From an uncultured Clostridia bacterium (GTDB lineage Bacteria > Bacillota > Clostridia > Christensenellales > Borkfalkiaceae), in assembly GCA_944376335.1 (NCBI GenBank), contig CALWCH010000015.1, forward strand, positions 1 to 36,650: a stretch of DNA of 36,650 bases, in the 5' to 3' direction. Position numbers and translations under genes: made by a program. Position 1 is the first letter of the stretch; the number at the start of each line of letters is the position of its first letter. Positions 1-6,747 of the stretch are shown here, piece after piece. The notes beneath the pieces were generated by a model that saw nothing but the letters and a program-made list of their open reading frames with translations, had not been told where the DNA came from and searched no databases.

Positions 1-2
1 GA

Positions 3-62
3 TATGAGCCGGGCGATGTAAAAGTGTACGTTCCCGCGGAATGGCAGGTCCAAATGGTATAA
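3..62 (+). CDS. C-terminal end of an upstream gene (partial)
   Basis: The third forward frame is open from the window edge and ends at a TAA at 60-62, giving about 19 residues that finish in a mixed hydrophobic tail (VPAEWQVQMV). A strong terminator hairpin follows 18 bases later, which supports this being the true end of a gene that enters from the left. Too little is visible to assign a function. Confidence 0.45.
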   Translation, partial: YEPGDVKVYVPAEWQVQMV

Positions 63-80
63 TTCCTCAATAAAAGTCTT

Positions 81-105
81 GCGGCGGCGCCATCGGCGCC
101 GCCGC
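81..105 (+). terminator. GC-rich hairpin terminator
   Basis: A perfect 11-bp stem (81-91 with 95-105) around a 3-base loop sits just after the partial gene at the window edge. It is followed by a weakly T-rich stretch rather than a clean T run, so it is a probable, not certain, intrinsic terminator. Confidence 0.6.
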
Positions 106-198
106 AATTGTTATATCGAACAAAGCAATCACGAGGAACTTCTTAAAAAGGGCGGCACTTACGCCGCTCTCTGCAGCAGCCGATTTGCTTAAAGGAAA

Positions 199-227
199 TT
201 GACGGCGGCGCTTTCTTGTAATAAAAT
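199..227 (+). promoter_or_regulatory. sigma-A promoter of the 250-693 gene
   Basis: A TTGACG -35 box (199-204) and a TAAAAT -10 box (222-227) are separated by 17 bases, and the AGGAGG ribosome binding site follows directly. Confidence 0.75.
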
Positions 228-249
228 GTCCCCGAGGAGGTAACAGAAG

Positions 250-693
250 ATGGACGAACTGCAATTTACCAACGCCTGGACAAATCGGCTGTTGGATCAT
301 CTTTCGGAAACGGGCGAGGGAAAGCGCTTTGCCGGCGCGGAGCAGGCGATCGAGGCGTGCGCCGAGATGTGCTTTGCCTATAAGGGAATGACCGCGGAAT
401 TTGCGGGCATTTCAGACCTTGACGGGCTCATCGGGCTCTTCCGCGCCAAGTGGGGCTGGAAGGTGGAGTATGACGCCGAGGCGGGCGTCTTGCTGTGCGA
501 CGAGAACAAGGCAGAGTGCCTGTGCCCGATCGTCCGCTCGTCGGACGGAGCGCCATCGAAGGCCATCTGCTGCTGTACGCGCGGGATGCTCAAGCGCATC
601 TTTGCAGAGGTCTTGCACCGCGACGTGCAGGCGGAAGTGCTCCGCTCCGTCATCCGCGACGGCAAGAGCTGTGTCTATCGGATCACGCTATAA
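250..693 (+). CDS. small cysteine-rich protein, ATC-hydrolase/4-vinyl-reductase-like fold suspected
   Basis: This encodes 147 residues starting at an ATG preceded by a GAGGAGG ribosome binding site. I do not recognise it firmly. The C-terminal half carries a cysteine cluster (CLCPIV at about 91-96, CCC at about 108-110), then a helix and the ending EVLRSVIRDGKSCVYRITL. This resembles the C-terminal core of small ligand-binding proteins of the L-2-amino-thiazoline-4-carboxylate hydrolase / V4R type, where conserved cysteines sit near a bound ligand or metal. No signal peptide or membrane segment is visible, so it is probably cytoplasmic. It has its own promoter and is transcribed alone. The family assignment is inference; the reading frame itself is well supported. 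Confidence 0.75.
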   Translation: MDELQFTNAWTNRLLDHLSETGEGKRFAGAEQAIEACAEMCFAYKGMTAEFAGISDLDGLIGLFRAKWGWKVEYDAEAGVLLCDENKAECLCPIVRSSDGAPSKAICCCTRGMLKRIFAEVLHRDVQAEVLRSVIRDGKSCVYRITL

Positions 694-699
694 AATTTG

Positions 700-869
700 A
701 AAGTGCAGGAATTGGACTTGCCGCCGCGGCGCGTGCTCGTCTCCGCCGCCCCGCGCACCCCTTTGTTCTCGAAGACATTAAACGCGAGGACCTGCGCGAA
801 CAGCTCCGTACGCTTCTGTGCGACAACGGGTTTTTTAAAGACAGGCCGCAATTGACAGCCCTCGCATAA
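700..869 (+). pseudogene. possible gene remnant after the cysteine-rich gene
   Basis: In the frame ending with TAA at 867-869 the translation becomes protein-like near its end (FVLEDIKREDLREQLRTLL then CDNGFFKDRP), a charged amphipathic helix pattern. There is no start codon or ribosome binding site close by; the frame simply runs back through the preceding gene in another phase. It could be the 3' end of a gene whose 5' part was lost by deletion. Weak evidence; it may also be chance. Confidence 0.25.
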
Positions 870-899
870 GCAATTTCTCATGATTTTTTAAAAAGACAT

Positions 900-931
900 A
901 AAGGCAATCGCATTAAATCGGTTGCCTTTTT
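900..931 (+). terminator. intrinsic terminator
   Basis: AAAGGCAA at 900-907 pairs with TTGCCTTT at 922-929, and the stem extends inward by a G-T pair and two GC pairs, followed by T residues. It closes the transcription unit that starts at 250. Confidence 0.7.
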
Positions 932-939
932 AAATTAAC

Positions 940-1195
940 CTTTAAATCTCGCCGTAAAAATCGCAATACCTTCTGCGAATACTTGCCTTACAGCGGGGAG
1001 CTTTTGCTCGCCGCCGCACTTGTCTTTGTCAAGCACACGCCACGGTGCCAAAAGGCTTAACCGAAATTTCTTTTGGATAGATTTGCCGATCCATATTCCG
1101 GCTCAGATGGTTTTGCCGAGCGTATAAGGTTGCTCTGTACCCTTCATGCGTCGTTCTTCCTTTTGATGTTTTGAACAAATATTATTTATTCCGCA
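940..1195. other. intergenic stretch with no intact gene
   Basis: No intact reading frame is visible. On the minus strand an ATG at about 1147, preceded by an AAAGGAAG-like site, opens a short frame (MKGTEQPYTLGKTI) that stops at a TGA after 14 codons, then continues open in the same frame for about 50 codons. This may be a decayed gene that once followed the aldo/keto reductase, but I recognise no family in it. Confidence 0.3.
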
Positions 1196-2071
1196 TTATT
1201 GCAGACTTGTAAGTATGGGATTTTTGAGATAGTCGTACAGCCTTTTCACCTCGCTCGGCTTTAAGGTATCGAGCATGGACGGGGTGTTTTTGTCGAGTGT
1301 CCCGATTTGCCGCATATCCTCATCATCGAGAATAAAATCCCATATGTCGGCATTTTCCGCCATACGCTCTTTATGAATGCTCTTTGGGAGGACGGCGACG
1401 CCGCGCTGAATGTCCCAGCGCAGAATGACCTGCGGCACGCTTTTGTCGTGTTTATGCGCAATATCCGCAAGTACCGATTCGGAGAACATTCCCTTCATTC
1501 CTTCGGCAAAGGGCGCCCATGCCTGCGGCTGAACGCCCAGTTCGCGCATGAGCGCAAGTTCTTTTTCACGCTGATAGTGCGGATGCAGCTCTATTTGATT
1601 TACCTGCGGTTTGATTTCGGCATTATAGCAAAGGTCCATCAGTCGGTCGGGCAGAAAGTTGCTTACGCCGATCGCCCGTATCCTTCCGTTTTTGCACATT
1701 TCCTCCATTGCCCGCCATGCGCCGTAGTAGTCGCCGAAAGGCATATGCACGAGATACAGATCGATATAGCCGGTGCCGAGCGCATCGAGGGAATCGTACA
1801 CGGCCTTCATCGTCTTTTCGTAGCCCATCTGCTGAATGTATGCCTTGGTCGTGATGAAAAATTCTTCCCGCGCGATACCCGATTTTTTGATCGCCGCACC
1901 CACGGCGCCCTCGTTGCCGTAGGAATATGCCGTATCGAACAGTCGGTAGCCGCAATCGATCGCTTCAGACACGGCGCGCTCGCAGATGGAATCGTCCACC
2001 TGAAACACGCCGAAGCCCTCTAACGGCATCTCTACACCGTTATTGAGTCTTACAGTCGGTATTTTTGCCAT
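1196..2071 (-). CDS. aldo/keto reductase
   Basis: This 291-residue protein is a full-length NADPH-dependent aldo/keto reductase of the bacterial AKR5-like group (2,5-diketogluconate / methylglyoxal reductase type), which reduces aldehydes and ketones in the cytoplasm. The catalytic tetrad is visible: Asp46 and Tyr51 in FDTAYSYGNE, Lys76 in ITTKAY, His109 in LYLVHMPF. The cofactor region near the C-terminus includes LPKSIHKERMAEN. The start ATG is preceded by GAAGGTG. It lies 20 bases after the remnant of an alpha/beta hydrolase on the same strand, suggesting both once formed one operon. The substrate cannot be told from sequence. A second, broken member of the same family lies at 4249-5100. 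Confidence 0.93.
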   Translation of the reverse strand: MAKIPTVRLNNGVEMPLEGFGVFQVDDSICERAVSEAIDCGYRLFDTAYSYGNEGAVGAAIKKSGIAREEFFITTKAYIQQMGYEKTMKAVYDSLDALGTGYIDLYLVHMPFGDYYGAWRAMEEMCKNGRIRAIGVSNFLPDRLMDLCYNAEIKPQVNQIELHPHYQREKELALMRELGVQPQAWAPFAEGMKGMFSESVLADIAHKHDKSVPQVILRWDIQRGVAVLPKSIHKERMAENADIWDFILDDEDMRQIGTLDKNTPSMLDTLKPSEVKRLYDYLKNPILTSLQ

Positions 2072-2091
2072 TGAAACACACCTTCGCCCGC

Positions 2092-2300
2092 TTATTTCAA
2101 ATTTGCTTTAAAGAACGCCTTGATCTTGTCGAACGGGATCTTGGTCACGTCGTCATAGAGGTCGACGTGGTTGCAGTTCGGGATGACAAGAAGCTCCTTG
2201 GGCTCGGCGGCGTTTTTGAAGGCCTCGTCGCTGTAGAAGCGGCTCTCCGCGCTGTGATTTATCCGATCGCCTTTTGCCGAAATGCAGAGGAAATTTTCGT
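2092..2300 (-). pseudogene. alpha/beta hydrolase remnant (C-terminal part only)
   Basis: The frame ending at 2092 gives about 65 residues that match the C-terminal end of dienelactone-hydrolase / YcjY-like alpha/beta hydrolases: SAESRFYSDEAFKNAAEPKE, then NCNHVDLYDD with the histidine of the catalytic triad, then IPFDKIKAFFKANL. These enzymes are normally about 300 residues; the nucleophile serine and the N-terminal core are missing. Upstream codons to about 2367 do not look like this family. I therefore call it a 5'-truncated remnant, formerly in an operon with the aldo/keto reductase at 1196-2071. Confidence 0.75.
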
Positions 2301-2380
2301 TATATTCTTGATGATTTAACGATATTCTGTTATAGGAAATAAAAATGATTGCACTTGGTTGGGCCATTCATCCCTTCCCG

Positions 2381-2986
2381 TTACCGCCTTTCCCCCTCTC
2401 TCGGCAGTTTTACCGTGGGGAAGCTTTCGACGATCTTATGATGGCAGGGGCAGTCTGTGCTGTGATCGTTGATGATCCCGCACGCCTGCAGGTGGGAATA
2501 GATGACGATCGGCCCGAGGTATTTGAACCCCCGCCTCTTTAAGTCGCGGCTGATGCGCTCGGAGAGGGCGTTGCTCACGGGCACGTCGCCGTCCGCGTGC
2601 CCCTCGTAGAGGATGGTCTTTCCGCCCGAATACGCCCAAAGATAGGCGGAGAAGCTCCCGAACGCATCCCGAACTTCCAAAAACTTCTGCGCATTGTTGA
2701 CGATCGCCCGCACCTTCCGCTCCGAGCGGATCATGTTTTCGGTGCTTAGGATGCGCGCAACGTCGTCTTCGCCGTAATTTGCAATTTTTTCGAAGTCGAA
2801 GCCGTCGAAACAGCGGCGGAACACTTCGCGCCTCAGCAGCATGAGCTCCCAGCTCAGCCCGCATTGCATGACTTCGAGCGAAAGATACTCGAACTGCTTT
2901 GTGTCGTCGTGAACGGGAACGCCCCATTCGGTATCGTGATACGCCCTGTCCAGAGCGGACGCCGCCGCCCAGCCGCAGTAACTCAT
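2381..2986 (-). CDS. tag: DNA-3-methyladenine glycosylase I
   Basis: The 201-residue product removes 3-methyladenine from alkylated DNA as the first step of base excision repair. The family signature is very clear: Cys4 and His17 (in AYHDTEWG), with the matching zinc ligands at the C-terminus in HSTDCPCH, form the HhH-Tag zinc site. Glu38 and Trp46 in the segment LEVMQCGLSW correspond to the base-recognition residues of the E. coli enzyme. The length is close to the family norm (about 190). The start ATG lies after TGAGGTG, and a consensus promoter lies 28 bases further upstream. It is transcribed alone, divergently from the TetR operon. Confidence 0.95.
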   Translation of the reverse strand: MSYCGWAAASALDRAYHDTEWGVPVHDDTKQFEYLSLEVMQCGLSWELMLLRREVFRRCFDGFDFEKIANYGEDDVARILSTENMIRSERKVRAIVNNAQKFLEVRDAFGSFSAYLWAYSGGKTILYEGHADGDVPVSNALSERISRDLKRRGFKYLGPIVIYSHLQACGIINDHSTDCPCHHKIVESFPTVKLPREGERR

Positions 2987-3013
2987 AGCTGCACCTCAAC
3001 TGTTGATAAGCAT

Positions 3014-3042
3014 ATTTTACATCACCCGAAAAGGCTTGTCAA
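3014..3042 (-). promoter_or_regulatory. promoter of tag
   Basis: On the minus strand TTGACA (3037-3042) and TAAAAT (3014-3019) are 17 bases apart, upstream of the tag ribosome binding site. Confidence 0.8.
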
Positions 3043-3096
3043 GTTCAGTTTACAAAACACGCCTTCCGATGGGAAAAAGAAATTTTTCAAAATCTA

Positions 3097-3125
3097 TTGA
3101 CTTTAGTCATTGACCGTGGTATAAT
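3097..3125 (+). promoter_or_regulatory. promoter of the TetR-flavodoxin operon
   Basis: TTGACT (3097-3102) and TATAAT (3120-3125) are separated by exactly 17 bases. A short palindrome covers the -35 box, so a bound repressor would block polymerase. Confidence 0.85.
3098..3109 (+). promoter_or_regulatory. candidate TetR operator
   Basis: TGACTTTAGTCA is a perfect 5-bp inverted repeat around TT, overlapping the -35 box. With one mismatch the arms extend outward by two bases. Autoregulation by the TetR-family product encoded directly downstream is the likely meaning. Confidence 0.55.
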
Positions 3126-3149
3126 GAACTCAAACGGAGAGGTCTGCAA

Positions 3150-3773
3150 ATGGGAAAACGGCAGGAAGCCATGCTTATAACAAAGCAAAAGCTCATCGAT
3201 GCGGTGAAAGCACTCTTAAAGGAGAAGCGGGCGGATGAGATCAACATCGAGGAGATCACCGCGCGCGCGGGCGTTGCCAAAGGGACGTTTTACACGCACT
3301 TCAAGCGCAGGGAGGACGTCATCTCCGTCATTGCGATGGAGTGCTACAACGCGCTTTTGGGCAATGTCTTAAATTCAAGCGGCAGCGCCCTGCAAAAGCT
3401 GAAGAGCTATCTCGTCCGCTCGGCGAAGATCATCGAGGAAAACACGCTTGAGATCGCGCAGAATTGGGCAAAGAGCGTCACCGCACCCGTCGACGGCGAG
3501 CGGCACGGCATTGAGAAATACAATTTTGACCGCGAGAACATCATCAGTTTCTTAAAGGGCGGCATCATAAGGGGCGAGCTTTACAAGGATACGCCCGTGG
3601 AGCGGCTTGCGGACGGAATCATGCAGGGCTACTACGGCGCGGTGTTTGTCTGGTGCCTGACTTCGGGCGAGACCTCCCTCGAAAGCGCCCTGAAAAACTT
3701 CTGCGATACCATGCTGCCCCCGCTTTTAGGGCAGTATGAGAATAAGAATGAAAAGGAGATAAATGATGAGTAA
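3150..3773 (+). CDS. TetR/AcrR family transcriptional regulator
   Basis: This 207-residue protein has the N-terminal TetR DNA-binding domain: a helix rich in K/E, then the helix-turn-helix at about residues 32-62 with INIEEITARAGVAKGTFYTH followed by FKRREDVISVI. The C-terminal ligand-binding half is variable and gives no clue to the inducer. GAGAGG precedes the ATG. It is the first gene of an operon with a flavodoxin (overlapping by 8 bases) and an aldo/keto reductase. By analogy with similar operons it probably represses them until a reactive or redox-active compound appears; that is inference. The operator candidate at 3098-3109 suggests it also represses itself. Confidence 0.93.
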   Translation: MGKRQEAMLITKQKLIDAVKALLKEKRADEINIEEITARAGVAKGTFYTHFKRREDVISVIAMECYNALLGNVLNSSGSALQKLKSYLVRSAKIIEENTLEIAQNWAKSVTAPVDGERHGIEKYNFDRENIISFLKGGIIRGELYKDTPVERLADGIMQGYYGAVFVWCLTSGETSLESALKNFCDTMLPPLLGQYENKNEKEINDE

Positions 3774-4239
3774 GACTTTGGTTGCCTATTTTTCTGCAAG
3801 CGGCGTTACGAAGCGCCTCGCAAGCACCTTGGCAAAGGCCGTGAACGGCGATTTGTTTGAGATCGTGCCCGAAGTGCCCTATACGGACGCCGACCTCAAC
3901 TGGATGGATAAATCGAGCCGCTCCACTTTGGAGATGAAGGACAAATCTTCCCGCCCCGCCGTTGCAAGCAAGGTGGAAAACATGGCGGAGTACGGCACCG
4001 TCTTTGTCGGCTTCCCCATCTGGTGGTACACGGCGCCCACCATCATCAAGACCTTTTTGGAGCAGTACGACCTCTCGGGCAAGACCGTCATTCCCTTTGC
4101 GACGAGCGGAGGAAGCGGTATGGGGCATACAAACAGGGAGCTTGCGCCCTCGTGCAAGGGCGCGGTATTAAAGGATGGCAAGCGCTTTGCGGCGAACGCT
4201 TCGGAAGCCGAGCTTTCCGCCTGGGCAAACAGCCTTTAA
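3766..4239 (+). CDS. flavodoxin family protein
   Basis: The product of about 157 residues is a single-domain flavodoxin that carries FMN and transfers electrons in the cytoplasm. The N-terminal strand and phosphate loop are visible as TLVAYFSASGVTKRLA, the aromatic FMN-stacking segment as GFPIWWYTAP, and the third loop as FATSGGSGMGHT. It resembles the Flavodoxin_4 group common in Clostridia. Two adjacent ATGs exist (3763 and 3766); I prefer 3766 for its distance from AAGGAG. The gene overlaps the end of the TetR gene and is followed 9 bases later by an aldo/keto reductase, so the three are co-transcribed and probably act together in detoxification or redox stress. Confidence 0.92.
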   Translation: MSKTLVAYFSASGVTKRLASTLAKAVNGDLFEIVPEVPYTDADLNWMDKSSRSTLEMKDKSSRPAVASKVENMAEYGTVFVGFPIWWYTAPTIIKTFLEQYDLSGKTVIPFATSGGSGMGHTNRELAPSCKGAVLKDGKRFAANASEAELSAWANSL

Positions 4240-4248
4240 GGAGCAGCT

Positions 4249-5100
4249 GTGCAGGAAGTCACGCTTTCGAACGGCGTCAAGATGCCCGTCATCGGGTTCG
4301 GCGTCTATCAGATCCCCGCGGGCGGGCCCGCGTATGAGGCGACGCTCGCTGCCCTCAAAGCGGGGCACCGCCTCATCGACACGGCAGCGGCGTACTTCAA
4401 TGAGGAAGATGTGGGCAGAGCCGTGCGAAGGAGCGGCATCCCCCGCGAGGATATCTTCGTAACGAGTAAATTGTGACTTCAAGACTACGGCTATGAGCAG
4501 GCGAAGAAGGGCATTGCCCGCTCGCTTCGCAAGCTCGGCATCGGCTATATCGACCTCTATCTTATTCATCAACCGTACGGTGATGTCGCGGGCGCTTGGC
4601 GCGCGATGGAAGAGGCGAAGGCAGAGGGCAAGCTGAAGTCCATCGGTGTCAGCAATATGACGCCCAAGATCTGGAACACCTTCGTGCCGCAGTTTGCAAC
4701 GATGCCTTCGGTCAACCAGGTGGAGTTCAACCCCTTCTTCCAGCAGAAGGAGCTGAGAAGAATCCTCGACAAACACGACGTCAAGTTGGAGGCGTGGTAT
4801 CCCTTGGGGCACGGCGACAAGAGCCTCATCGAAAACGATGTCGTCCTCTCCCTCGCCAAAAAATACCATAAGGATGCGGGGCAAATTATCTTAAAATTTG
4901 AACTGCAGGAGGGGGCGATCGTGCTGCCCAAGTCTCAAAACCCCGCGCGCATCAAGAGCAATTTGGAACTGTTCGATTTTGAGCTTTCCGAGGAGGATAT
5001 GGCTCAATTACGCGCCCTCGACAGGGGCAAGGGCGCGCACGAACCCGACGCTCCCAGCGTTGCGGAGATGCTTCTCTCCGCCTATAAGATCGAGGACTGA
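4249..5100 (+). pseudogene. aldo/keto reductase with an in-frame TGA
   Basis: A GTG start after AAGGAG begins a typical aldo/keto reductase: Asp44, Tyr49 and Lys74 of the catalytic tetrad are present, ending VTSKL. Codon 76 is TGA (4474-4476), and the same frame continues as LQDYGYEQAKKGIARSL, then LYLIHQPYGD with the catalytic histidine, through to a TGA at 5098-5100. Relatives have tryptophan after TSKL, so a single TGG to TGA change explains the break. If read through, the protein would be about 283 residues, the normal length. No indel is needed. It is the third gene of the TetR-flavodoxin operon. Internal restart, for example at the ATG at 4606, would give only a fragment lacking three catalytic residues. 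Confidence 0.88.
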
Positions 5101-5144
5101 CCGCACGGAACATCAGATGACCCGCTCCGACCCGAGGGGCAAAG

Positions 5145-5172
5145 GAGCCTGCTTTCAAAGCGGGCTCTTTTT
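5145..5172 (+). terminator. intrinsic terminator of the TetR operon
   Basis: GAGCCTGCTTT and AAAGCGGGCTC form a stem with one non-Watson-Crick position, followed by six T residues. It lies 45 bases after the last stop codon. Confidence 0.85.
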
Positions 5173-5263
5173 TGCGTGGAGCCCTCAAAATGCCGCTCTA
5201 AGCTCAAGCCGTCCCCTCCCGCCCACACAAAATGCCGCTCTTTGCCACGCTTCCCTGCGCGGA

Positions 5264-5289
5264 AAAGCCGCTCCCGAAGGAGCGGCTTT
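5264..5289 (-). terminator. intrinsic terminator of the BspA-like lipoprotein gene
   Basis: A perfect 11-bp stem with a four-base loop (5264-5274 with 5279-5289). On the minus strand it ends in TTTT and lies 22 bases after the lipoprotein stop codon. Confidence 0.8.
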
Positions 5290-5311
5290 CGCTGTCTGTA
5301 TGGGCCTCAAA

Positions 5312-6516
5312 TCACCATTCGCCCTTGAACCTGATGGTCGCATTGGTGAGGAAATGATTATACGAACCGATATCGATCTTTGCCCACTGCGCCTCCGTTC
5401 CGGCATAATAGACGGTTTGCAGATTGGCGCACAGTGAGAACGCCATAGACCCGATGCTCGTCACACTTTCGGGGATGGTGATGCTCGTGAGGCCGGCGCA
5501 GAAAAAGAACGCATAATCACCGATGCTCGTCACACGTTCGGGATCGTGATGGACGTCATTCCCGTCCAATTCGCCGACGTCGTGAGGGCGATGCCCGTCA
5601 CGGGCAGTCCGTTGTGGACGGAAGGGATCGTGACCTCCCTGTCGCTCCCCTCGTACCCCGTTACGATATAGGAGTTGTTGTCAAAATACTGCCCGAATAT
5701 CAGCCCCTCGGTCGGGGTAAGCTCCGCTTCTCCGCACGCGGTGCAGACGCCGTTTTCGTAAGTATGCCCCGTTTCGGGAATTTGCTTATTTTCGCGACGG
5801 AGCTCTGTTTTGCACACGGTGCAATAGACAGCTTCGTCATACGAGCCCGCTTCTTCGCAGGTCGCCGCTTTCTCGTTCTCGCGGACAGCTTCGCCCTCGG
5901 TATGCCCCGTCGCCTTGACGGCTTCCTGCTCGATCAAAACCTCGCTGCACACCGAGCAATGTTTCCCCTCGGTGAGGCCCGTCTCCGTGCAAGTAGGCGC
6001 AACGGCATTATCGACAACTTCCTTATGTCCGGCTGCGGGAGCAAGCTCTGCTCCGCAGGCAGTGCAAGTCTGCGCCGTTGTACAGGTGGCGGCAGCACCC
6101 GCCGTGTGGTCGGTCGCCGCAATCTCTTTATACGTCGTATGATCGCAGCGCGAGCATGTCTCATATGGCTCCCAGCCTGCCGGCGTGCAAGTGGGCTCCT
6201 GCCCGAGGTAAATGGTCAATTGGTGCCCGAGCTTTTCGACAAACACATGCCCGCAGACAGTGCAGACCTGATCGGTCGTGCAGGTTGCACTTGGCCCCGG
6301 GCGGTGCCCCGTTGGCGGGGTCGCCCTGTAAGTAGAGTACTCCTCGCAGAGCGCGCAGGTCTCATAATCTTGCCACCCGCCCTCGGTGCAAGTGGGCTCT
6401 TTGCCCTCGTGATACACGATCTCGTGCACATGCTCCCGCGTGCATGCCGCCATAAGACAGCCGGCAAAGAGCACGAGAACGCCCGCAGCCAGCACGCATA
6501 TTCTGCTTTTTTTCAT
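5312..6516 (-). pseudogene. BspA-like repeat lipoprotein, frameshifted
   Basis: The N-terminus is a lipoprotein signal: MKKSR, a hydrophobic stretch, then LFAGC/LMAAC as candidate lipoboxes. Residues about 30-260 carry repeats with paired cysteines and GH motifs (for example TCTTDQVCTVCG and AATDHTAG), a pattern common in surface proteins of gut Clostridia. From about 270 a leucine-rich repeat region of the BspA type starts (REVTIPSVHNGLPVTGIA, TSITIP). At about 5540 the frame breaks; the next repeat (RVTSIGDYAFFFCAGLTSIT) continues in another frame to a TGA at 5312-5314. Comparing the two repeat units shows GGGG at the equivalent site of the intact one and GGG here, so one base is missing. 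RBS GAGGGG, own promoter. Either a decaying surface protein or an assembly error. Confidence 0.85.
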
Positions 6517-6548
6517 AATTCGCCCCTCTCAATTTGGTTTCCGATACC

Positions 6549-6577
6549 ATTATACCGCGATTTTCACCTGCAGTCAA
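6549..6577 (-). promoter_or_regulatory. promoter of the BspA-like lipoprotein gene
   Basis: On the minus strand TTGACT (6572-6577) and TATAAT (6549-6554) are 17 bases apart, 32 bases upstream of the start codon. Confidence 0.85.
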
Positions 6578-6706
6578 GTACCTCATTGTAATTTCATGTT
6601 TTTTGAGTCCTCATCATCTCCCATACCGCCCTGCCCCCATCCACGCAAAAGGCCGCTCCCAAAAGGCAATCTGAGGCGCGCGGACTAATTCTTCCCAACA
6701 AAATAC

Positions 6707-6730
6707 GGGCGCAGCCGTATGGCCGCGCCC
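6707..6730 (-). terminator. intrinsic terminator of the giant surface protein gene
   Basis: A 10-bp stem with one G-T pair (6707-6716 with 6721-6730) and a four-base loop, ending in a TATTTT run on the minus strand, 18 bases after the stop codon. Confidence 0.8.
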
Positions 6731-6747
6731 GCGTCTTATGTGAAGGA

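Noticed and set aside
148-172. A minus-strand terminator-like hairpin upstream of the 250 promoter.
   Set aside because: Only a 5-bp stem, and no minus-strand gene ends there.
4474-4476. TGA read as selenocysteine or as tryptophan by a recoded genetic code.
   Set aside because: Relatives have Trp, not Cys, at this site, so selenocysteine is unlikely. TGA clearly ends several intact genes here (rplU, tex, hxlR, the sigma factor's partner), so the code is standard.
5720-6440. Zinc-finger or rubredoxin function for the cysteine pairs in the lipoprotein.
   Set aside because: The CxxCG and GH units are repeated decorations typical of secreted Clostridia surface proteins; a metal role cannot be supported from sequence alone.
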